From: Geodermatophilus bullaregiensis
Lineage (GTDB): Bacteria; Actinomycetota; Actinomycetes; Mycobacteriales; Geodermatophilaceae
NCBI RefSeq assembly: GCF_016907675.1
Contig: NZ_JAFBCJ010000001.1
Span: 2,976,001-3,040,000, forward strand
DNA: 64,000 nt
Direction: 5' to 3'
The notes under the pieces are model-generated. The model was not told the DNA's origin and did no database searches. It worked only from the letters and a program-made list of their open reading frames with translations. Shown piece after piece: positions 9,345-17,977 of the stretch. How positions within the stretch are numbered: the stretch's first letter is position 1; the number at the start of each line of letters is the position of its first letter. The translations under genes and the position numbers were made by a program.

Positions 9345-10096
9345 GGCGCTGCTACTCGCACTTCATGGTAACCGAGCGCCGTGGTCGAACCTCCGAACAA
9401 GCGGACGACAACCTCGCCTTCAGACGATGGCTGTAGAAGCTTCGTGTACGTCTCGCCGTCAGCGAGGGTCAGCGAGAGCGTCGTGACGGCATCTCCGGGC
9501 AGCGTCGTCTCGACTCGGTAAGCCGTCGCGATGCCCTCAAAGTTGTGGATCTCGAGGAGGAGCCCACCAGCTGCCGGGACAAGGGAGAGTTGAGTGAGCG
9601 GCTCGGCGTCGAATCTCTTTTCGCTGGCAACCGATACCGCCAGAGCGCCTGCCAAACAAGCGGCGACAACCACACCGGTGACCGCCCACAGCCCTCGAGA
9701 GCCGGTGGATCGGGACAGCGCACGACGATCGAGTACTACTGAACCCTCGCGATTCGAGACGAGTGCCAAGGCCGCGAACAGTGCCGTCGTCGCAGCCAGC
9801 GTAACTGCCACCGTCAAACTCGAGATGCCACCGGGCAAGGCAGAAGCCATCGCCACGTCGCCGGTGAGCACGATGAGCGAGCAACCCACTGCCAGCGCCC
9901 AGCGCTCGAGGCCCTGCGCCGTTGGCTGGAGGATGACAACGACGAACTGGCCGGGTACCACCAAGGCAAGCGGGAGCCCCAGCAGCACGGAGACAGGGGT
10001 CAAGTTCATCGCAAGTGCGATGAGCAAACAAGCCCAGGCCAGGGTTACGGTCCCGACCACAACGACGGGCGACCACTCACGGACCTCCGGTGGCAT
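9341..10096 (-). CDS. membrane protein of the polysaccharide operon (DUF1616-like)
   Basis: 251-aa protein with four N-terminal hydrophobic segments (about residues 10-32, 36-55, 65-85 and 93-113), a short basic loop, and a fifth helix (LWAVTGVVVAACLAGALAVS). An extracytoplasmic domain of about 95 residues follows, rich in beta-type sequence (EIHNFEGIATAYRVETTL). The topology and the C-terminal domain resemble DUF1616 proteins, which often sit beside surface-polysaccharide genes in actinobacteria and archaea. That comparison is from memory and tentative. The start overlaps the preceding gene by 20 bp and has a G-rich Shine-Dalgarno (GGGGG, 7 nt). Role inferred: an accessory factor for assembly or export of the polymer. 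Confidence 0.75.
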   Translation of the reverse strand: MPPEVREWSPVVVVGTVTLAWACLLIALAMNLTPVSVLLGLPLALVVPGQFVVVILQPTAQGLERWALAVGCSLIVLTGDVAMASALPGGISSLTVAVTLAATTALFAALALVSNREGSVVLDRRALSRSTGSRGLWAVTGVVVAACLAGALAVSVASEKRFDAEPLTQLSLVPAAGGLLLEIHNFEGIATAYRVETTLPGDAVTTLSLTLADGETYTKLLQPSSEGEVVVRLFGGSTTALGYHEVRVAAP

Positions 10097-12008
10097 AGAC
10101 GGACCCCCTCAGGTCGTAGACGCGGATCGTCCCGTCGTCGAAGAGACGTTGCACTCCCTGAACCTGGTCGAGGGCCGTCAAAGCTGCGGCAGGGATGGGG
10201 CGGGTGTACGTGCCGGCGAGGGGGTCGAAGTTGAACCACGTTCCCCGGTCTGGTGGAGGCAGTTGCCGGGTCAACCTGTTATCCACGATCAAATACTGGA
10301 TCTCGTACTCACGTACGAAGTCACCTGCGGCGGCAGAATTTGGGTCCGTGAATAGTGCGGCGTAACTCCCACGTATCGGGAACTGGTTCCCTAGCGTGCC
10401 GACTGCGGTGACGTTGCCGAAGTCCGCCGCAAATCGATTGCCCGGTTCGAATGAATCTTCGATCCACGCGGCGGTTTCGATCGTGTGTCGATCCATCGCG
10501 CTCTCATAACCTGCGACCTGATAAGTCGGGAGCCGCTCGTAGCGGGGCGGCCATCCCGCCGTCACACCGCCCACCGTCAGGATCAGCAACGCAATGCAGC
10601 CGGCCGTCCTTGCTCCGTGCAGGGCGCTAGGTCTCCGACGGACATGGTGTCGACCGGACGAGGACAGTCGGCCGTCCTGCGCTCCGGTCAACACTACTGC
10701 GGTGGCCGCAGCAGTGAGCAGCGCCGTGAAGGCGTAAGCGCGCCCGGCCAGTTCGGTACCCTCCGAGGCGACCAGACGAATGACGATGACCAGGAGTTGC
10801 AGAGCGACAGCTGTGGCGCTGAGCGTGGCCATGAAGCGCTGTGCACGCGGCCATGCAATAAAGATGGCCACGGAAAGTCCGACTAAGGGTATGAGGATTG
10901 CCCCGTACGTGAACGCTCGCTCGATCACCGGCTGACCAGCACCAGGCGCGCCTCCAGTACCACGTTCCTCCGTGGCGACGCCGCTCACCAGCTCCTGCAG
11001 TGGTCGGCTCAAATACCCGACTACGCTGTGCGCCACGGTCAGAGTCCATGCGCCTAAAAGGCCCGCGTGGACAACGGTCGCTGCTGCCGTCCAGGGGGCT
11101 GACGATCGGCTCGCGCGGTACAGGGCCTGAGCGATACTGAGGCAAGCCAGGGCGGCCAACGTGGCGAAGCCCGTGAGGTGATGCGTGACCACGACGAGCC
11201 CACTCAACAGTGTTATGAGGACGAGTCGGCGCGCGCGCCGCTGTGTCCTCCCCAAACGCAGCGTCTGTCCCACCACGAGGATGGCGATGGGTATTGCGAG
11301 CGTCTGATAGGCGAACATCGTACTGAACACGGCATACGGCCCGACCAGATAGACCAATGCGGCAAGGGCTGCTGCCCTTGAATCTGGGGTCAGCGTGCGC
11401 AGTAAGACGAGCAGGGCAGCGGCGCCGAGCACGTGCCCGACGCCGGCAGTAAGCAGCGCCGCCTGGTGCAGTGGCAACCCGGTCAGTCGCACCAACCCGA
11501 CAGCAATGGATTCCAAACCCGGATATACGGAGCTCACGGGGAGGCTGTAGTTGACGGGGAAGAGGTGACCGGTCTGCAGGATCTCGACGGCGGATCGCTG
11601 GTGCTGCAGCTCATCGGAAAACTCAAGCCGGACGGGTGCGTAGGCGACTCTGTTCAGCCACTGTCCGACGCTGTACGCGATGACGGCGGTGGAGCGCGCG
11701 ATAGGACTCTGGCTGCGTGCTAGTACGACAGCTGCGGCCGCGATCACCAGCAACCCCTGACCGGTCCAGAACAGCGGCACGGCCCAGGCGGCTCCCCCCC
11801 GCGACCCCGCATAGGCGAGGGCGACCAGCAGGACTGACAAAGCCGAGACGCACAGCGACAGCGGGAGGACGGGGCCTGCCGCATGACGCGGGGGAACGTG
11901 TCTCCTCCGCGCAGCGGAGTCCGGGGTTACCGATGCATCGCGTGACTGCACGTTCTGCGCGGGGCTGCCGACCTCAAAGGGCACCTTCGTGTCCCAGGTA
12001 GCGTTCAT
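10077..12008 (-). CDS. large multi-pass membrane protein, possible GT-C-type transferase or polymerase
   Basis: 643-aa protein. After a basic N-terminus of about 45 residues come some 11 hydrophobic helices (about 48-440). A soluble C-terminal part of about 150 residues follows a last helix near residue 480. The first outer loop (VRLEFSDELQHQRSAVEIL) contains an acidic Asp-Glu pair and Arg/His of the kind that form the catalytic site in GT-C enzymes. YPGLESIAVGLVRLTGLPLHQ follows in a second loop. No PF-level family can be named with certainty. Position between two glycosyltransferases and a flippase suggests transfer of a lipid-linked sugar outside the membrane, or polymerisation. No classic Wzy is present in this sub-operon, so it could fill that role. 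No clear ribosome-binding site precedes the ATG. Confidence 0.75.
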   Translation of the reverse strand: MNATWDTKVPFEVGSPAQNVQSRDASVTPDSAARRRHVPPRHAAGPVLPLSLCVSALSVLLVALAYAGSRGGAAWAVPLFWTGQGLLVIAAAAVVLARSQSPIARSTAVIAYSVGQWLNRVAYAPVRLEFSDELQHQRSAVEILQTGHLFPVNYSLPVSSVYPGLESIAVGLVRLTGLPLHQAALLTAGVGHVLGAAALLVLLRTLTPDSRAAALAALVYLVGPYAVFSTMFAYQTLAIPIAILVVGQTLRLGRTQRRARRLVLITLLSGLVVVTHHLTGFATLAALACLSIAQALYRASRSSAPWTAAATVVHAGLLGAWTLTVAHSVVGYLSRPLQELVSGVATEERGTGGAPGAGQPVIERAFTYGAILIPLVGLSVAIFIAWPRAQRFMATLSATAVALQLLVIVIRLVASEGTELAGRAYAFTALLTAAATAVVLTGAQDGRLSSSGRHHVRRRPSALHGARTAGCIALLILTVGGVTAGWPPRYERLPTYQVAGYESAMDRHTIETAAWIEDSFEPGNRFAADFGNVTAVGTLGNQFPIRGSYAALFTDPNSAAAGDFVREYEIQYLIVDNRLTRQLPPPDRGTWFNFDPLAGTYTRPIPAAALTALDQVQGVQRLFDDGTIRVYDLRGSVYATGGP

Positions 12009-12117
12009 GGACCGCGTCCACTAATGCTGCCAGCCGCCTCAACCAGGTCGGTGAACCACCTGTGACGGCGGGCCCAAGTTTGAGCGATGGATGATTCTGC
12101 GGCGTCGGTCATGGCGC

Positions 12118-13425
12118 CTACCCCTTCGTCCGCGGGAGCAGGGGGAGCCGAGCTCGGCGGCGCTCACTCACGTACAAAAATGGTCCCGACAACATCGCTC
12201 GACGGTTGGACGCCAACAGCTCGGCCGGAAAGTCTTTGCCCGTGGTAGCCACTCGCGGACTGTCGCCACCAAAAAGGTCCCGTACCGCTCTCGGGACGAG
12301 TCGGAGGAGTTGCCACACAGTCGAGGGGCGTTGCAGGACCATTGCTGTGTAGAAGGCGGTCAGCCCGGTGCCGTATCCCTCCAACTGAGCGGCCAGAGCG
12401 GCTCGGTCGGAGCGGTGCAGGTGACGGACGATCGCCGATGGGCGGTAGGCCATGCTACGACCACGTAGGAGGAGTCGCGTGAATACCAGAGTGTCCTCGC
12501 CTGCGCGAGTGCGTGTGCCAGCGCCCAGTGCCTCGTCGAATCCTCCGAGAGCAAGGAGGTCGGGGGTCCTGAAGGCCATGTTGGCCCCCACTCCGAAAGG
12601 TGGGAGAGGGTACAGCGGGCTCTGTCGGGCAGCGGTTGCCCGGGAGAAGACGTCGGGAGAGAACCCGCGTCCCTTCGAGTGCCCGCCGAAGCGCTCGAAG
12701 AGCACTTGGTCCGTCGTCTCCAACGCCAATGGAACGACCAAGCCCGACAGGGCTGCGATGTCTGGTTCTTCCACGAACGCACGGACAACCTCTGCGAGCC
12801 ACCACCGATCAGCGGACGTGTCGTCATCGAGCCACGCGATCAGTGGGCTGCGAACGATCTCGAGGGCGCGGTTCCTGGCCCTTGAAAGGCCGGGTCGCGG
12901 CTCGACGACGTATTGCAGGTCCAGCCGCTCGGCGTAGGCGCGGGCCACCTCCTGGCCAGCAGAGCTGGTGGGGGTGTTGTCGACAATGATGACTTGGGTC
13001 GGCGCGTGCGTCTGCGCCGTGAGGCTCTCGAGTGTGCGCATGAGACCCCGCGGGCGGTCACGCGTACAGATCACAACGGAGCACTCCTCGGCCTGGCGCA
13101 AGGCTCGAACCCGTCCCTCTGTGAAGGGCGAGCTCGTACGCCCGAGGCCGTCCGTCGTGAGGTGTTCGAGGGATAGTCCGATCTCAGCGAGGCGTTGTGT
13201 TAGAGATGGACCAAGTGCCTCGATGAGGAGCTGCAGTACCTGTTCTGGACGGATCGGCGCCGCCTGGAGTTCTCGCTCGATCAGACCCAGTGGCTCTGTG
13301 AAGGCCCGCACGAGCAGCCATGCTGAGTCACCCGTCGTCCGTCCGCGTGCTGGCAGCCCAGGGATTCCGTCAGCCAACTCAACGTCGCGGACAGTCGCCG
13401 CCACCTCACGATCAACGTCGCTCAC
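12118..13425 (-). CDS. family 2 glycosyltransferase with N-terminal extension
   Basis: 435-aa enzyme. The first 110 residues form an extension that includes a conserved-looking helix (RPEQVLQLLIEALGPSLTQR). A GT-A domain follows: CSVVICTRDRPRGLMRTL, VIIVDNTPTS, PGLSRARNRALE and the metal-binding SPLIAWLDDDTSADRWW. Next are the acceptor segment GVGANMAFR and an EDTLVFTRLL motif bearing the likely catalytic Asp/Glu, then a basic tail. It is cytosolic or peripheral and would add a sugar to the lipid-linked repeat unit. The architecture, an N-terminal extension followed by ICTRDRP, recurs at 28975-30369. It starts at GTG 13425, 11 bp after the preceding glycosyltransferase gene, in the same operon. 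No clear promoter lies in the 109 bp below it. Confidence 0.88.
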   Translation of the reverse strand: MSDVDREVAATVRDVELADGIPGLPARGRTTGDSAWLLVRAFTEPLGLIERELQAAPIRPEQVLQLLIEALGPSLTQRLAEIGLSLEHLTTDGLGRTSSPFTEGRVRALRQAEECSVVICTRDRPRGLMRTLESLTAQTHAPTQVIIVDNTPTSSAGQEVARAYAERLDLQYVVEPRPGLSRARNRALEIVRSPLIAWLDDDTSADRWWLAEVVRAFVEEPDIAALSGLVVPLALETTDQVLFERFGGHSKGRGFSPDVFSRATAARQSPLYPLPPFGVGANMAFRTPDLLALGGFDEALGAGTRTRAGEDTLVFTRLLLRGRSMAYRPSAIVRHLHRSDRAALAAQLEGYGTGLTAFYTAMVLQRPSTVWQLLRLVPRAVRDLFGGDSPRVATTGKDFPAELLASNRRAMLSGPFLYVSERRRARLPLLPRTKG

Positions 13426-13436
13426 GTGACTGGACC

Positions 13437-14435
13437 CTAGGTGTCCCGCGGGCCCGACGTGTCATCAAGGGCAGGTATGCCGGAGGCCGCCAAGTCCAAG
13501 AGGTGCTCGCCTTGCGTCCGGACCCGGACCGGGAGAGTGAAAGCCACAGCAGCAGTCAGCGTGCCGATCATGGCAGCAGCAGCGCGTTGGGCGCCTGCCC
13601 GCTCCCCGCGGAGCACGGAACAGAAGTCAGCGAGAACGCCGCGGGTGAGCACTTGACGCGCGAACGCTGCCTCGTCACCAAGGTCACGGCCGCTGCCCAG
13701 AGTCACCATTGCCCGCTTGCCACGCCCCTCAAGCCAGCACCTGCGGACAAAGAACGTGAAGGTGGCCCGCTCGGGTGGGACACGGTGCCGGACGACCGCC
13801 TCGGGGACGAAGCGCCATCGAGCCCCCAGGCCGGTGAGGGCACTCATCCTCAGGCACAACTCTGTGTCCTCCGGCTCAGAGAGGGCCCCGACCTTGCCAA
13901 AGGACGTGTTATAGCCGCCAGCTGCCAGGAATGCTGTTCGCTCCACGAGCGTGTTCCCACCCCATACATTGCGCACGTCACCGGCAGGCTGGCCAGGTGT
14001 GGTCGCCCCTATCACCCATGAGAAGGCTGGTGGAAACCACGGGGGGGGATCGTTGGGCCACACGGGGAGGATTGCTCCTCCGAGGCCGACTGCCCGCGGA
14101 TATCTCGCATACGCGGTGACCAGGTTCGCCAGCCAGTCAGCTTCAGGCTCCTGATCGTCGTCGAGAAACGCGAGGAGTGGGGTCGTAGCTGTATCGGCCC
14201 CGGTGTTGCGCCCGCCGGAAGCTCCAGGAGGGAACCGATTCGCCACCACCACCACATTTGGACCTGCGTGCGCGCATAACCGTTCGAGCAATCGGGGAGC
14301 ATGATCGACAACGACGACGAGGCTGCACGGCCGGGACTGCGCGTGAACCGCCGCTATCGCTCTGGCGATACTGTCCCAGCGGTCCTCTGTGTAACAGGTC
14401 AGGACGACGGTGACGTTCGGTTCGCTGTGCTCCAC
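13437..14435 (-). CDS. family 2 glycosyltransferase
   Basis: 332-aa GT-A enzyme and the first gene of the leftward operon that continues to 7989. Motifs are VTVVLTCYTEDRWDSI (donor loop), VVVDHAPRLLERL, ASGGRNTGADTATTPLLAFL with the DDD metal site, then the acceptor region WGGNTLVERTAFLAAGGYN and SEPEDTELCLRM with the catalytic acidic residues. The C-terminal 80 residues are amphipathic and may hold the protein on the membrane. The start is GTG 14435 with GGAGGT five bases upstream. Sugar specificity is not readable. Confidence 0.9.
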   Translation of the reverse strand: MEHSEPNVTVVLTCYTEDRWDSIARAIAAVHAQSRPCSLVVVVDHAPRLLERLCAHAGPNVVVVANRFPPGASGGRNTGADTATTPLLAFLDDDQEPEADWLANLVTAYARYPRAVGLGGAILPVWPNDPPPWFPPAFSWVIGATTPGQPAGDVRNVWGGNTLVERTAFLAAGGYNTSFGKVGALSEPEDTELCLRMSALTGLGARWRFVPEAVVRHRVPPERATFTFFVRRCWLEGRGKRAMVTLGSGRDLGDEAAFARQVLTRGVLADFCSVLRGERAGAQRAAAAMIGTLTAAVAFTLPVRVRTQGEHLLDLAASGIPALDDTSGPRDT

Positions 14436-14872
14436 CTGATACCTCCGAGGCCCTGGCGTTTCCGGCTAGTCGATCACGATCTATCAGACGGCTGACGGTC
14501 ACCACTCGTAGCTTGAATCGCCGCACGACATGGACGGGCCCCATCGGTCGAGGTCGGTAAGTGATGAGTCGCGGGAGGCGGTCACGTTCTGTAGTGATGC
14601 TCCACAGTGGTGTTAGCTGATGAGACAGGACAACTCGTCGAGTTATGCTGTACGGCTGCGGATGACTCCTGCGGATGCAGCGGTAATGCTCCTGCTTTCC
14701 TATAGGGCCGCGCCCCACGTCGCTCTGCTGCAGGCGTTGAGCGGACTTGACAGGTCGACTGGCGGCCGGAGAGCAATGACGTTGTGTTGCGACACGGCTC
14801 CTGTGTGTAGCTGAAGTGTCGACTGTATGGCACTATTGAAGAGCCGTGTGGCCTGGACGACGGGAGAGGGGC
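14436..14872. other. divergent intergenic region, 437 bp
   Basis: Lies between the start of the leftward glycosyltransferase operon (14435) and the rightward small Cys/His protein gene (14873). No open frame here has a ribosome-binding site or a recognisable domain. Both promoters must lie here. I see several AT-richer patches (around 14585-14620 and 14770-14845) but no unambiguous -10/-35 pair. Confidence 0.4.
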
Positions 14873-15130
14873 ATGAGGGATGCCGCGGATCGTATGAACG
14901 GAGGGACCTCCCACAGTCTCCTGCTGTGCCGTTGTGGGCACGATCGCCTAGCCCATGAGCACTATCGTCGAGGTACGGATTGCTCGGTCGCCAACTGCGG
15001 CTGCCGTCGGTTCCGCCGACGCCTCTTCAGTCCCTTGGCCCAGCAGTCTTGGTTCTACTCAGTTGGCTCGACTCCCATAGTAGCTGCGCTGGGAGACGCA
15101 GGCCTGTCCTCCGTGCAGAAAGGGCGGTGA
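14873..15130 (+). CDS. small Cys/His-rich (zinc-ribbon-like) protein
   Basis: 85-aa protein starting at ATG 14873, which has GGAGAGG at the right distance. The core is CRCGHDRLAHEHYRRGTDC followed by CGCRRFRR: two CxC-type pairs with intervening His residues, able to bind one zinc. This CxCGH...H...DC...CxCxxF pattern recurs in small unannotated actinobacterial proteins that I recall but cannot name. The C-terminal 35 residues are unremarkable. It stands alone between two leftward transcription units, with 120 bp of non-coding sequence downstream. Function unknown; candidates are a small regulator or an adaptor. Confidence 0.6.
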   Translation: MRDAADRMNGGTSHSLLLCRCGHDRLAHEHYRRGTDCSVANCGCRRFRRRLFSPLAQQSWFYSVGSTPIVAALGDAGLSSVQKGR

Positions 15131-15250
15131 TGCTGGAATGACGCATCACCTTCCGCAGCCTCAATCCAGCCCCCTATGGCACTAGTGGGGTCGAGGTCGC
15201 ATCTCTTACTCAGCGTCGCTCAGACGATCGATGTTGTAACACTGTAGAGT

Positions 15251-15811
15251 TCATGTGGCCTTGACCGTCCGGGAGCACCTGACCTTTGCCAGGAATGCCA
15301 AAGCGACGAGATAGGTCCAGTAGGGGCAGCGTGTTGAGATGTCGCTGTAGGGCCACAACAGCGGGACCCCGGGTCCGGTCGCCACATCGCGTAGCAGGTG
15401 CAACAGTACCCCCACCGCCGCCCCGATGAGCCATCGCATCTGTGGGACTGCGCTCAGTACTACGAGTAGGGCCACGACGACCAGCGAGTGTGTTGGAGGT
15501 CGACCGCCGGCTACCGCGAAGGCGCCGTCGGTGAGGTACAGCGGGACGTGGTCAATGTCAATTGCCACGCAAGCGAAAATGGCTGCCCACCAGATGGCGT
15601 CCGGAGTATGACGCGGCGCGAGTGCGGCAAGAGCCACCCAAGCCGTCGCCAAGTGCGCTGGTTCGTCGAGCAGTCCGACGACGGTAACCGACCACGGCTG
15701 TGCCTGTTGAACGAAGTCAAGCGACATTACGGCGGCCACCAGAGCCCACGGGACCGCCCAGGGCCACCGGTGCAGAATCTCGGGCGGACGCCGCAACGGC
15801 TCAGGGTGCAT
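15251..15811 (-). CDS. DUF457/YdjM-like membrane-bound putative metal-dependent hydrolase
   Basis: 186-aa membrane protein with five hydrophobic segments. The conserved polar residues of the YdjM/DUF457 family are present in order: DEPAHLATAW (Asp/His in helix 2), DIDHVP, PTHSLV and LLHLLRDVATG followed by LLWP. In this family the His and Asp residues cluster in the membrane and are thought to bind a metal. The physiological substrate is not known. The gene begins 8 bp after the glycosyltransferase gene at 15820 and is probably cotranscribed with it. The final 10 residues are basic. It may be a housekeeping passenger or act on a membrane lipid carrier. Confidence 0.8.
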   Translation of the reverse strand: MHPEPLRRPPEILHRWPWAVPWALVAAVMSLDFVQQAQPWSVTVVGLLDEPAHLATAWVALAALAPRHTPDAIWWAAIFACVAIDIDHVPLYLTDGAFAVAGGRPPTHSLVVVALLVVLSAVPQMRWLIGAAVGVLLHLLRDVATGPGVPLLWPYSDISTRCPYWTYLVALAFLAKVRCSRTVKAT

Positions 15812-15819
15812 GGTCCCGG

Positions 15820-16665
15820 TCAGGCGGTGCGGGCCAGCTCCGCTGCCGCGCAGGGTGCGGCGACCAGTGCGACGACCGGCAGCGGGAGGGCGGCCTCGCG
15901 GACGACTAGTACGTGTCGGCCCTTGCCGTTGACCCGCTCGACGGCGAGGGCACGCAGCACGCGCAGCCCGTCCCGCCAGGTGTTGAGGTTGCTCTGCCCG
16001 TGGATGCGCTCATGCTCGAAGCTGGGCACCTCGGTGATGCGGAGGCCGGCCTTGGCGATGCGAGTGTTGATCAGCGTCTCGATCTCGAACCCGTCCCCCC
16101 AGAGCTTGGCGTCTTCGCCGGGGCCGGTGGCGTCGAGTTCGAGCGCCGGGAGGCAGTGCGCCCAGAAGGCGTTGTAGCCATAGCAGAGGTCGGTGTAGCG
16201 CGTGCCGAACAGCGCGTTGGCGGTGCGGTTCAGCCAGCCGTTGCCCCAGGCGCGGGTGCGGGTGATATCGGCGCTACCGCCACCGGCCGCGAAGCGGGTG
16301 CCCTTGGCGAAGTCGGCGCCCGCGACCAGCGCGGCGACGTAGGCCGGGATCTCCCGCGGGTCGGCCGAGCCGTCGGCGTCCAGCATTACGACGACGTCGC
16401 CAGTCACCGCGGCGAAGCCGCAGGCCATCGCGTTGCCCTTGCCCTTGCGGTTCTGCCGCACGATGACGACGTCCGGGCGCAGGGACCGGGCAACCTCGAT
16501 GGTCCCGTCACTGCTGCGGCCGTCGACGACGATCACCTCGTGCAGGTCACCCGGCAGGAGGGCGAACACGTGCGGCAGGTTCTTCGCCTCGTTGAAGGTC
16601 GGGATGACCACGCTGATGCGAGGCGTGGTGCTGCGGAGCGGGGAGGAGGTGCGTGCACGCGGCAT
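15820..16665 (-). CDS. family 2 glycosyltransferase, dolichyl-phosphate-sugar synthase-like
   Basis: 281-aa GT-A enzyme. SVVIPTFNEAKNLPHVF is the donor loop, VIVVDGRSSDGT the first acidic pair, KGKGNAMACGFAAVTGD and MLDADGSADPREIP the metal-binding DAD. The acceptor region includes DLCYGYNAFW and DGFEIETLINTR with the catalytic Glu, and EVPSFEHERIHGQSNL completes the fold as in DPM1-type enzymes. There is a single hydrophobic stretch near the C-terminus (LPLPVVALVAAPCAAAEL). Such enzymes usually charge polyprenyl phosphate or transfer the first extra sugars. A paralogue, now frameshifted, lies divergently at 17100-17977. The DUF457-like gene follows 8 bp downstream. Confidence 0.9.
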   Translation of the reverse strand: MPRARTSSPLRSTTPRISVVIPTFNEAKNLPHVFALLPGDLHEVIVVDGRSSDGTIEVARSLRPDVVIVRQNRKGKGNAMACGFAAVTGDVVVMLDADGSADPREIPAYVAALVAGADFAKGTRFAAGGGSADITRTRAWGNGWLNRTANALFGTRYTDLCYGYNAFWAHCLPALELDATGPGEDAKLWGDGFEIETLINTRIAKAGLRITEVPSFEHERIHGQSNLNTWRDGLRVLRALAVERVNGKGRHVLVVREAALPLPVVALVAAPCAAAELARTA

Positions 16666-17099
16666 AATGCGGGTCCTAGGGAAGAGGGGCCAGTCTCGCC
16701 ACCGGCTCAGGCGACCAATACGCCCGGTGGGTCAGCGCTCGCCCGAGAGCTGAGGGTGATCGACGAGGTCCGCCGCGCGACGGCTCCGTTGCCGCCTCGA
16801 GACTGCTGTGGGCCTCGCGTCACCGGCCCCCCGTCACCGCGTGTCGTCGTCCATGCGGTGGTAGTCACCAGTTTGGGGGACGAATGCGTCCGAGTCCATA
16901 GGTTGACCGCAACTCTTCAGTCGAATCTCCGGTGCTTCCACTCACACCCGGTTGATCCGTCCGGTGCGGAATCCATCGGTCCAGATGGTCATGGGATCGC
17001 GCGGTGTTGCCCGCGGTCGGCGGGGAAGGCGGGCGACCGGGAGACGGTTCGACGGGGGGGCTTCATGATCGGAAGATGTGTGCGGTAGGGGACCCCACC
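16666..17099. other. divergent intergenic region between two GT2 paralogues, 434 bp
   Basis: No coding sequence is supported. The right end carries AGGGGA 8-9 bases before ATG 17100, a reasonable ribosome-binding site for the rightward GT2 remnant. No clear inverted repeat longer than 7 bp was noticed. Confidence 0.4.
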
Positions 17100-17977
17100 A
17101 TGGGAATCGCGACCTTCATCACCGAGAGTCACCGTGGTCGTACCGACGTACAACGAAGCGGCGAACCTGGCCGCGGTGTTCGAGGCGCTGCCCGACGACG
17201 TCTGGGTGCTGCTGGTCGTCGACGGCTGGTCCACGGACGGGCCGGTCGAGACCGCTCGGCAGCTCCTCCCGGACGCGCGCATAGTGACGCAGACGCGGAA
17301 GGGCAATGCCCTCGCCTGCGACTTCAACAACGCGCACGGCGACGTCGCCGTGATGATCGACGTCGACGGCTCGACCGATCCTCGCGAGATCCCCGCGTTC
17401 GTCGAGGTCCTGCTCGACGGCGCGGACTACGCCAAGGGCAGTCGGTTCGCGCAGGGCGGGTTCAGCCTCGACATCACGCCCGTGCAAGAGCTCGGCAATG
17501 TCTTCCTCAACACGCTGGTCAACATCCTGTACCGCACGTGCTACAGCGACCTCTGCTACGGCTACAACGCCTTCTGGCGAGACGTCCTGCCCGTGCTGGG
17601 CCTCGACTGCGGCGACAAGGCCCTGGACATGCGGTGGGGGACGGCTTCGCGATCGAGACCATCCTCAACGTCCGCGCGGCTCGGGGTGGCCTGCGCAGCA
17701 TCGAGGTACCCAGCGTCGAGCAGCCTCGGGTGCACGGGAGAGCAAGCTCAACGCGGTGCGGGACGGACTGCGCATCCTCCGGGTCATCGTCACCGAGCGG
17801 CGACGGACACCGGTCTCCGCTGCGCAGCCCGCGGACGCGCCCGAGGCCCCGTCGGGGGAGTGGCAGCCGACCACCGTCAGCCACGGGGACACGCACCGGG
17901 TCCCTGTCGGTCGTGCCTCAGGCCGGTGGCCAGGTGGGGGCGGCGGGGTCCGGCGGGACGACGTCGGGCACCTGTGA
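17100..17977 (+). pseudogene. family 2 glycosyltransferase, frameshifted
   Basis: Paralogue of the gene at 15820-16665, broken into pieces. The likely start is ATG 17100 (MGIATFITES) with a good ribosome-binding site. The GT-A domain is in another frame from about 17122 (RVTVVVPTYNEAANLAAVF, VVDGWSTDGP, MIDVDGSTDPREIP, DLCYGYNAFWRDV). Near 17637 the frame changes for DGFAIETILNVRAARGGL and PSVEQPRVHG. Near 17741 it changes again for SKLNAVRDGLRILRVIVTER. The frame ends at TGA 17975-17977, overlapping the convergent phosphatase gene by 60 bp. Three single-base shifts are needed, so it is either a genuine pseudogene or a poorly read stretch. The catalytic residues themselves are all retained. 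Confidence 0.8.
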
